Shown here: positions 59,201-64,000 of the stretch, piece by piece | Layout: each line of letters begins with the position of its first letter | Numbering within the stretch: the first letter of the stretch is position 1 | From: an uncultured Croceitalea sp. | Lineage (GTDB): Bacteria; Bacteroidota; Bacteroidia; Flavobacteriales; Flavobacteriaceae | Assembly: GCA_947495075.1 (NCBI GenBank) | Contig: CANLXH010000001.1 | Coordinates: 310,001-374,000 of the forward strand | Direction of reading: 5' to 3' | DNA length: 64,000 nucleotides | Program-made: the position numbers and the translations under genes | The notes under the pieces: generated by a model | Database searches by the model: none | Seen by the model: the letters and a program-made list of their open reading frames with translations, nothing else | What the model was told of the DNA's origin: nothing

Positions 59201-59937
59201 CAGAAACTATGGCGGAATATTCTTCTTTAATGGTAATGAAGAAAGAATATGGCATAGATGCAATGCAACGATTTTTAAAAGAGGAACTAGATCGTTATCT
59301 GCGCGGAAGAGCTAATGAGGGTAAGTTTGAAAAAACACTATTGGATAATGATACCCAAGCTTATGTCTGGTATCGTAAAGGTGGATTAATTCTTTATGCG
59401 CTCCAAGATTTAGTTGGGGAAGATAATTTGAATAGAGAATTTAAAGCATATACTGAAGCTGCACGTTTTAGGCCAGAGGCACCATTTACGACAACTAAAG
59501 AATGGTACTCTTATATGAAAAAAGCAGCTCCAGATAGTTTGCAGTATTATTTGGAAGATAGTTTTGAAAAGATAACGCTGTACTCTAATAAGACGACAAA
59601 AGCTACTTATAAAAAGAACGCAGATAATAGTTACGATGTTACAATAGCTATAGAGAGTAGTAAAACTCATTTTGATGGATTAGGTAAGACTTTAGATTCG
59701 CCTACTACACCTAATATTTTGGAAATTGCTGTTTTTGAAAATGATACAGTTAACTCAAAAGGGCTAACTATTAAACGTCCCTTAGCTATTAAAAAAGTTT
59801 GGGTAAAATCAGGTAAATCAACATATACTTTTACTACGACCAAATTACCAGTTAAAGCTGGAGTAGACCCATATAATAAAATGATAGACCGTATACCAGA
59901 TGATAATCTTATTGCGGTTGAAGAAGAAGAAGAATAG
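56293..59937 (+). CDS. ABC permease fused to M1 aminopeptidase
   Basis: A 1214-residue fusion. Residues about 1-560 contain two sets of about six membrane helices of the ABC-2 permease type, separated by a short loop after about 270. A further membrane helix lies near 575-592, and residues about 600-1214 form an M1-family zinc aminopeptidase-like domain with HEVAHQWWGH (zinc His pair near 946-950, Glu in MAEYSS). The usual GAMEN substrate loop reads differently (ILEFPRYSTFAQSF). This architecture is known from Bacteroidota and its role is not settled. It ends in an acidic tail (VEEEEE) before a strong terminator. Confidence 0.92.
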   Translation: MFKEIFLFEIRYRLKRPATWAYFGILLVFGLFVAIGDNGPASEKVFVNAPVAIASTLATISIFAIMIASAIMGVPVYRDIEHKTENYFFSYPITEKGYILGRFFGSMTTLFLVSLGLHIGLILGALIGPYAGYVEAERYTFLNLWHYIQPTITVYWTNLFFAGCIFFALVSLTKRVMLAYAGGAILFITYLVTLTLTQDIENKTLTSLLDPFGFTSLSNIIQYWTPEEQNTRLIPFEGMLVWNRLLWVGLGVLLFLFTLFKFDFQSFLNKNFSSKKKKTVVDEVKPGAALTKIPSVNKIFSKGLNVRLLFKLAFMEFKNIISDNFFKAIFIAAVAFLFFDGWFGAPIYGTPSLPLTYYMLEVKDFTYIILIFILIVFMTGEVLHRERGVNYDQIFGSLPIPNRIVYGSKFLALVMVSFILVNMILISGVLNQVLKGYFNFEFDKYFTDLYLFEFPKYICFVMLAFFVHSIVTKKFLGHVVAISIWVLLFGLNAMADIDNNLYLYSYAPGYTVSDMNGFGHFSKALLWFKTYWLACGAILTVIGYLFWKRGTDSGRKARWSLAKSRLNWKSIGTLVTLLIVFVGTGAFINHNTKTINKYRTSDEGTIGRAEYEKELNKFDKIAQPKVIDVKLKADLVPEERSANISTVLTIVNKTNETIDKLHLNWGAEGLLKKEVTQFLIEDKEPKLDKEYKDYGYQIYSFDAPMNPGDTLTMKLGIAAAYKGFPNEGSGSAIVYNGTFLNDGFFPSFGYSSQGELSSDQDRKKYELPVKEYQLPEQTDAWGTSNLLFNDDADYITFEGTVSTAPNQIAILPGYLQKEWEENGRKYFTYKMEGELDFFYNISSAEYAVHREVWTGKQGEKVNIEIFHHPSHTYNLDRFVNGVKKSMDYFTENYGPYQYRQIRILEFPRYSTFAQSFPNTVPFAESFGWVGDFSDPNNLDYVFTVTSHEVAHQWWGHQITPSATRGANQISETMAEYSSLMVMKKEYGIDAMQRFLKEELDRYLRGRANEGKFEKTLLDNDTQAYVWYRKGGLILYALQDLVGEDNLNREFKAYTEAARFRPEAPFTTTKEWYSYMKKAAPDSLQYYLEDSFEKITLYSNKTTKATYKKNADNSYDVTIAIESSKTHFDGLGKTLDSPTTPNILEIAVFENDTVNSKGLTIKRPLAIKKVWVKSGKSTYTFTTTKLPVKAGVDPYNKMIDRIPDDNLIAVEEEEE

Positions 59938-59958
59938 TGTAGCAGAATTAGAATAATA

Positions 59959-60000
59959 AAAAGGGCATCTGTATAAAAGATGCCCTTTTCTATTTTATAT
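59959..60000. terminator. Bidirectional terminator after the permease-M1 gene
   Basis: AAAAGGGCATCT (59959-59970), a 7-nt loop and AGATGCCCTTTT (59978-59989), followed by CTATTTTAT. Perfect 12-bp stem between convergent genes. Confidence 0.9.
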
Positions 60001-60016
60001 AATTTTATTTCAGGAC

Positions 60017-60526
60017 TTATTTTCCAATCCCTGAATAGGTCTTCCAATCTTTTTCTTTGTAAATATTATCTCCAAAATAGCGTGCAATTTCCATAAACGG
60101 GTCTACTTTTTGGTATCCAGGAACAGGTGATAGCATTTTAAATTCTTCATCTAGAAAAACTACGGTGGGATAACTCATTTTACCTTGTAATAAAGCAGCT
60201 GCCAATTCATGATACCCTCTACGACCAGAAGGGATAAACTTAAAAGTCTTTCCATCATAGGTAATATCTTCTTTACCTTCTGCATCTAATTTAACCATGT
60301 AAAAATTAGCTTTCATGTACTCGGCTACCTCAGGATTTTGAAAAGTGTCTTTATCCATTTTTTTGCACCAACCACACCAATCCGTATAGACATCTACAAA
60401 TATCTTTTTTGGATTTTCATCAGTTTGTGAAAGCTCATAAGCTTCATTCCAAGATAACCAAGTCACTTCCTGAGCAGAAACTGTACAAGTCAAAACAAAT
60501 GTTAGAATAATTAGTATACGTCGCAT
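60017..60526 (-). CDS. Exported thioredoxin-family protein
   Basis: A 169-residue exported protein with signal peptide (MRRILIILTFVLTCTVSA) and a thioredoxin-like domain. The active site is DWCGWCKKMD (CGWC), with cis-Pro in MSYPTVVFLD. It resembles DUF255/thioredoxin_7-type periplasmic oxidoreductases; likely substrates are exported Cys proteins. It stands downstream of lysA on the same strand, separated by 61 nt. Confidence 0.9.
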   Translation of the reverse strand: MRRILIILTFVLTCTVSAQEVTWLSWNEAYELSQTDENPKKIFVDVYTDWCGWCKKMDKDTFQNPEVAEYMKANFYMVKLDAEGKEDITYDGKTFKFIPSGRRGYHELAAALLQGKMSYPTVVFLDEEFKMLSPVPGYQKVDPFMEIARYFGDNIYKEKDWKTYSGIGK

Positions 60527-60587
60527 GATAAAGGTTTGAGTTTATTAGTCTTAAGACTATACAAATCCTAACGAAAATTATGCCATA

Positions 60588-61829
60588 TTATTTCGCTGAT
60601 ACCTTTTCGCGTTTAAGTTCAAATAAATCTTTAGTATCTATTTGATTTTTTAGAATATCATCAAATGTTTCACGCTGCCTAATTAAATGAGCTTTACCAT
60701 CATGCCAAAGAACTTCTGCAGGACGGTATCTAGAGTTATAGTTACTTGCCATGGTAAAGCAGTAAGCACCAGCATTTTTAAATGCTAAAATATCACCTTC
60801 AGAGATTTCATTTATCCTACGATTGCTCCCAAAAGTATCTGTTTCGCAGATATAGCCAACTACGGAGTAGTAACGTTCACGTCCTGAAGGATTGGAAACA
60901 TTAATAATTTCGTGCTGAGAACCATACAGCATGGGTCTAATTAAATGATTAAATCCGGAGTCTACACTAGCAAAAACCGTTGAGGTTGTTTGCTTTACCA
61001 CATTTACTTTTGCTAAAAAGTAACCAGCCTCACTTACTAAAAATTTACCTGGCTCAAAAGCAAGAGTAAGTTCTTTACCGTACTCCACGCAGAATTCATT
61101 AAAACGTTGAGTTAGTTTTTTTCCAAGTTCTTCAACATTAGTCTCTATATCTCCTACTTTATAAGGTACTTTAAAACCACTTCCAAAATCAATAAAATCT
61201 AGATTTTTGAAATTTTTGGCAGTCTCAAATAGAATTTCAGATGCATAAAGGAAAACATCAATATCTAGAATATCACTCCCTGTATGCATATGAATACCAT
61301 TGATATTCATTTTAGTTAATGCTACAATACGGAGTAGGTGCGGAATTTGATGAATGCTTATGCCAAATTTTGAATCTATGTGACCAACAGATATATTAGA
61401 ATTACCACCGGCCATAACATGTGGATTAATTCTTATGCAGACCGGAACGTCTGGATGCTTACTTCCAAATTGCTCTAAAACAGAAAGATTATCGATATTG
61501 ATTTGGACTCCAAGAGCCGCAGCTTCTTCAATCTCTTCTAATGAAACCCCATTAGGAGTATATATAATGGATTCGGGTTTAAATCCCGCTAATAAACCTA
61601 ATTGAACCTCTTGAATAGAAACAGTGTCGAGACCGCTGCCTAGACTGTTCATTAATCTTAAAATTGAAATATTGGAAAGTGCTTTTGCAGCATAATTTAG
61701 TCTGAGATTGCCAACACCCTTAAAAGCATCTGTTAACCTTTTAAATTGTGAGTTAATTTTTTGTGCATCATAAACGTAGACTGGGGCTCCAAAATCTTTG
61801 GTGATTTTTAATAAATCTAAGGCTTGCAT
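60588..61829 (-). CDS. lysA: Diaminopimelate decarboxylase
   Basis: A 413-residue PLP enzyme (fold type III) making lysine from meso-diaminopimelate, the last step of lysine synthesis. PLP Lys is in LNYAAKALSN (near 48). Also present are HMHTGSDI, the FGSGFKVPY glycine loop, EPGKFLVSEAG, and the C-terminal ETDTFGSNRRI (Cys-Glu pair of the active site). Length is normal. It has a clear promoter (61846-61876). Confidence 0.95.
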   Translation of the reverse strand: MQALDLLKITKDFGAPVYVYDAQKINSQFKRLTDAFKGVGNLRLNYAAKALSNISILRLMNSLGSGLDTVSIQEVQLGLLAGFKPESIIYTPNGVSLEEIEEAAALGVQINIDNLSVLEQFGSKHPDVPVCIRINPHVMAGGNSNISVGHIDSKFGISIHQIPHLLRIVALTKMNINGIHMHTGSDILDIDVFLYASEILFETAKNFKNLDFIDFGSGFKVPYKVGDIETNVEELGKKLTQRFNEFCVEYGKELTLAFEPGKFLVSEAGYFLAKVNVVKQTTSTVFASVDSGFNHLIRPMLYGSQHEIINVSNPSGRERYYSVVGYICETDTFGSNRRINEISEGDILAFKNAGAYCFTMASNYNSRYRPAEVLWHDGKAHLIRQRETFDDILKNQIDTKDLFELKREKVSAK

Positions 61830-61845
61830 ACCATTTTAGTTTTTA

Positions 61846-61876
61846 CAAAATTATGTTTAACATCATTAATCGGCAA
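61846..61876 (-). promoter_or_regulatory. Promoter of lysA
   Basis: On the minus strand: TTG (61874-61876), 20 nt, TAATTTTG (61846-61853), 16 nt before the ATG. Good match to the Bacteroidota consensus. Confidence 0.6.
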
Positions 61877-61982
61877 AAATTGCATGTGAATATATATAAA
61901 TACAACAAATTGTTATAAAAATAACAATTATAGAAGTTGCCCTTTTTGATGCATGTGCTTATTTTTAGGAAAAATTTTGATT

Positions 61983-62624
61983 ATGCATCTTCCACTATTT
62001 CCTTTGCAATCGGTTTTTTTTCCTGGTGAAACAGTGCCGCTTCATATTTTTGAAGATAGATACAAACAATTAATAAATGACTGTAGGGAAGAGGCTATGA
62101 CTTTTGGGATTCCGGTTTATATTGATGGTAAACTTAAATTTGGGGTAGAAGTACAGTTAGTTGAGGTTGTTACAACCTACGAGAGTGGAGAAATGGATGT
62201 AGTGTGCGTTGCTAGACAAATCTTTAAAGTACTCCATTTTGATAATGAAATGGAAGGTAAGCCTTATGCTGGTGGTGTAGTAAAGTTTCTAGAATCTAAT
62301 AATAATGCAGATGAAAATTTGCGTTTAGAAGTGCTTGGTAAAATTGAGGAATTGTATGATTTAATGGCTGTTCAATTACCAGAAATTGCTGTAGATAAGT
62401 TTAACAGTTACGCTTTTGCTCACAAAATGGGTTTATCCTTTGAGCAGGAGTACGAGTTATTAAAGCTTACTAATGAAAAGGTACGCTTAAATTATATTAA
62501 AAAGCATTTAGATACCACGATAACTGTTTTAAATCAAATTAATAGAACCAAAGCAGTGATTGAGATGAATGGACACTTTAAAAATTTTGATCCCCTAGAT
62601 TTTGAAGATTTTAAAGTTAATTAA
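61983..62624 (+). CDS. LON N-terminal-domain protein
   Basis: A 213-residue protein with only the LON substrate-binding (LAN) domain, no AAA+ or protease part. The start block LPLFPLQSVFFPGETVPLHI, then FEDRYKQLI, is diagnostic; a helical C-terminus (about 130-213) follows. Stand-alone LON-domain proteins are common, and their job (adaptor or substrate sorting) is unclear. ATG at 61983 is chosen because the domain begins there; an upstream ATG at 61953 would add 10 residues. Confidence 0.88.
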   Translation: MHLPLFPLQSVFFPGETVPLHIFEDRYKQLINDCREEAMTFGIPVYIDGKLKFGVEVQLVEVVTTYESGEMDVVCVARQIFKVLHFDNEMEGKPYAGGVVKFLESNNNADENLRLEVLGKIEELYDLMAVQLPEIAVDKFNSYAFAHKMGLSFEQEYELLKLTNEKVRLNYIKKHLDTTITVLNQINRTKAVIEMNGHFKNFDPLDFEDFKVN

Positions 62625-62655
62625 ATTAAGCATCAACTAAATACCTAATTTTTAA

Positions 62656-62687
62656 TTGTTAATTGTAAACGGGGTTTCCTATTTTTG
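62656..62687 (+). promoter_or_regulatory. Promoter of sucC
   Basis: TTG (62656-62658), 21 nt, TATTTTTG (62680-62687), 27 nt before the ATG at 62715. Confidence 0.6.
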
Positions 62688-62714
62688 CTCCCGAATATAA
62701 ACAGTACAGAGAAT

Positions 62715-63908
62715 ATGAACCTTCACGAATATCAAGGAAAAGAAATTTTAGCAAGTTTTGGTGTTAGAATCCAACGTGGAATTGTAGCCCATAATGCTAA
62801 GGAAGCTGTTGATGCGGCAAAGCAATTAACTCAAGAAACTGGCACAGGATGGCATGTGATTAAGGCGCAAGTTCATGCAGGTGGTCGTGGAAAAGGTGGA
62901 GGAGTTAAATTAGCAAAAAACTTAAAAGAAGTTGAAGAGCTAGCTGGGAGTATAATAGGTATGAATCTAATTACCCCACAAACATCTGCCGAAGGTAAAA
63001 AAGTACACCAAGTTTTAATTGCAGAAGATGTGTACTATCCAGGGGATAGTGAAACGAGTGAATTTTACATGTCTGTTTTATTGAATCGTGCAACAGGAAG
63101 AAATATGATTATGTACTCTACCGAAGGTGGAGTTGATATTGAAGAAGTTGCTGACAAAACACCACACTTAATTTATACTGAAGAGATTGACCCTGCTACA
63201 GGTCTGTTAGGATTTCAAGCCAGAAAAATAGCTTTTAACCTTGGACTTTCTGGAACAGCTTTTAAAGAAATGACCAAATTTGTCGCTTCTTTGTACAAAG
63301 CTTACGTTGAGAGTGATTCGAGCATGTTCGAGATAAATCCGGTTCTTAAAACATCAGATGATAAGATTATGGCTGTAGATGCTAAAGTATCTATTGATGA
63401 TAATGCATTGTACAGGAGAAAACAATATGCCGAAATGCGTGATTTACGTGAAGAAAATGCTATTGAAGTCGAAGCACGTGCTGTAGGATTAAACTATGTT
63501 GATTTAGATGGCAATGTTGGCTGTATGGTTAATGGGGCTGGTTTGGCAATGGCAACTATGGACTTGATAAAAATGGCCGGTGGAGAACCTGCTAATTTTT
63601 TAGATGTTGGTGGTACTGCCGATGCAAAAAGAGTAGAAGAAGCTTTTAGAATTATTTTGAAAGACCCAAACGTAAAGGCAATCTTGATTAATATTTTTGG
63701 AGGAATTGTTCGTTGTGACAGAGTTGCACAGGGTGTAGTAGATGCCTACAAGAATATGGGGGATTCTATTAAAGTTCCAATCATAGTTAGACTACAAGGT
63801 ACAAATGCTGAATTGGCTAAAGAAATTATTGATAATTCTGGTTTAGCAGTGCATTCTGCAGTTCAATTTCAAGAAGCTGCAGATAAAGTAAAGGCTGTTT
63901 TGGCTTAA
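62715..63908 (+). CDS. sucC: Succinyl-CoA synthetase beta subunit
   Basis: A 397-residue ATP-grasp subunit of succinyl-CoA synthetase (TCA cycle), working with SucD (not in the window). The N-terminus MNLHEYQGKEILASFGV is diagnostic. The ATP-grasp domain includes KAQVHAGGRGKGGGVKLAKN, and the C-terminal part has the CoA-ligase domain (NVGCMVNGAGLAMATMDLIK, FGGIVRCDRVAQGVV). Length is normal. The ATG at 62715 follows a good promoter, and a strong terminator ends it. Confidence 0.96.
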   Translation: MNLHEYQGKEILASFGVRIQRGIVAHNAKEAVDAAKQLTQETGTGWHVIKAQVHAGGRGKGGGVKLAKNLKEVEELAGSIIGMNLITPQTSAEGKKVHQVLIAEDVYYPGDSETSEFYMSVLLNRATGRNMIMYSTEGGVDIEEVADKTPHLIYTEEIDPATGLLGFQARKIAFNLGLSGTAFKEMTKFVASLYKAYVESDSSMFEINPVLKTSDDKIMAVDAKVSIDDNALYRRKQYAEMRDLREENAIEVEARAVGLNYVDLDGNVGCMVNGAGLAMATMDLIKMAGGEPANFLDVGGTADAKRVEEAFRIILKDPNVKAILINIFGGIVRCDRVAQGVVDAYKNMGDSIKVPIIVRLQGTNAELAKEIIDNSGLAVHSAVQFQEAADKVKAVLA

Positions 63909-63924
63909 ACAGAAAATTTTCAAT

Positions 63925-63968
63925 AAAGAAGGGTGATGTTGTAGAACATCACCCTTCTTTATTTACAT
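63925..63968 (+). terminator. Terminator of sucC
   Basis: AAAGAAGGGTGATGTT (63925-63940), a GTAG loop, AACATCACCCTTCTTT (63945-63960), then ATTTACAT. A perfect 16-bp stem, 17 nt after the stop. It shows that sucC is transcribed alone, without sucD. Confidence 0.88.
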
Positions 63969-64000
63969 ATTTCTTTAAAATTCTGTTAAAATCTAATTTT

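Noticed and set aside
1-64000. CRISPR arrays, insertion sequences, prophage, tRNA, rRNA or defence islands
   Set aside because: No regularly spaced repeats, transposase, integrase, phage genes or tRNA-like sequences were found. The window reads as core chromosome.

Overview
The window is about 64 kb of AT-rich chromosome from a Bacteroidota bacterium, almost certainly a (probably marine) member of the Flavobacteriaceae. The signs are Bacteroidota-specific families (DUF6686, DUF3276/PUR, DUF4856, DUF4920, DUF6268, a 315-residue NusB, a DnaJ with half of the usual zinc sites, an ABC permease fused to an M1 peptidase, a cyclophilin-FKBP fusion), lack of Shine-Dalgarno sequences, and many upstream matches to the Bacteroidota housekeeping promoter (TTG, about 19-21 nt, TAnnTTTG). 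I cannot name the genus. I saw no tRNA, rRNA, insertion sequence, prophage or CRISPR array. Nearly all of it reads as intact core chromosome, with no convincing pseudogene.

Layout. 0-4 kb: fused isobutyryl-CoA mutase IcmF. 4-8 kb: Lrp regulator, an alpha/beta hydrolase, a DJ-1/PfpI lipoprotein and a DUF1684 lipoprotein. 7.6-10.5 kb (minus strand): nitrogen unit glnK-amt-porin. 10.7-14.5 kb: CrcB fluoride channel, small membrane proteins, MazG-like pyrophosphohydrolase, ilvE, DUF4920 and mnmD. 15.6-17.4 kb: grpE-dnaJ. 17.5-22.8 kb: a five-gene plus-strand unit (ABC exporter pair, MscS channel, outer-membrane barrel, and a receiver-AAA+ protein with no DNA-binding domain). 23.6-27.3 kb: PPK2, M28 peptidase and the dual-family prolyl isomerase. 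27.2-33 kb: tiny membrane proteins, cold-shock protein, peroxiredoxin, DinB/YfiT, GNAT, cupin, thioredoxin, CsaA, SBF transporter and PlsC. 33-45.8 kb: M14 peptidase, DUF3276, ABC exporter, nusB, DUF1573, yajC, pepT, pyrD, LysE and HMG-CoA lyase. 45.9-53.2 kb: a probable iron/heme acquisition locus. 53.2-64 kb: guaB, a lipoprotein, an ABC ATPase with the ABC-permease/M1 protein, thioredoxin, lysA, a LON-domain protein and sucC.

The most distinctive region is 45.9-53.2 kb. A five-gene plus-strand operon (DUF4856 lipoprotein, imelysin, HTTM membrane protein, TonB-dependent receptor, haem-binding CxxCH protein) starts at a near-perfect promoter that sits between two copies of a TTATTTA-N9-TAAATAA inverted repeat. 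A third copy lies next to the promoter of the convergent DUF6686 gene at the other end. This looks like one metal-responsive regulon bracketing the locus. The second item is a family of very small membrane proteins (27, 28 and 59 residues) sharing an M-x-TFF-x-IL start, at 11.2-11.4 and 27.3-27.5 kb. They are easily missed by annotation.
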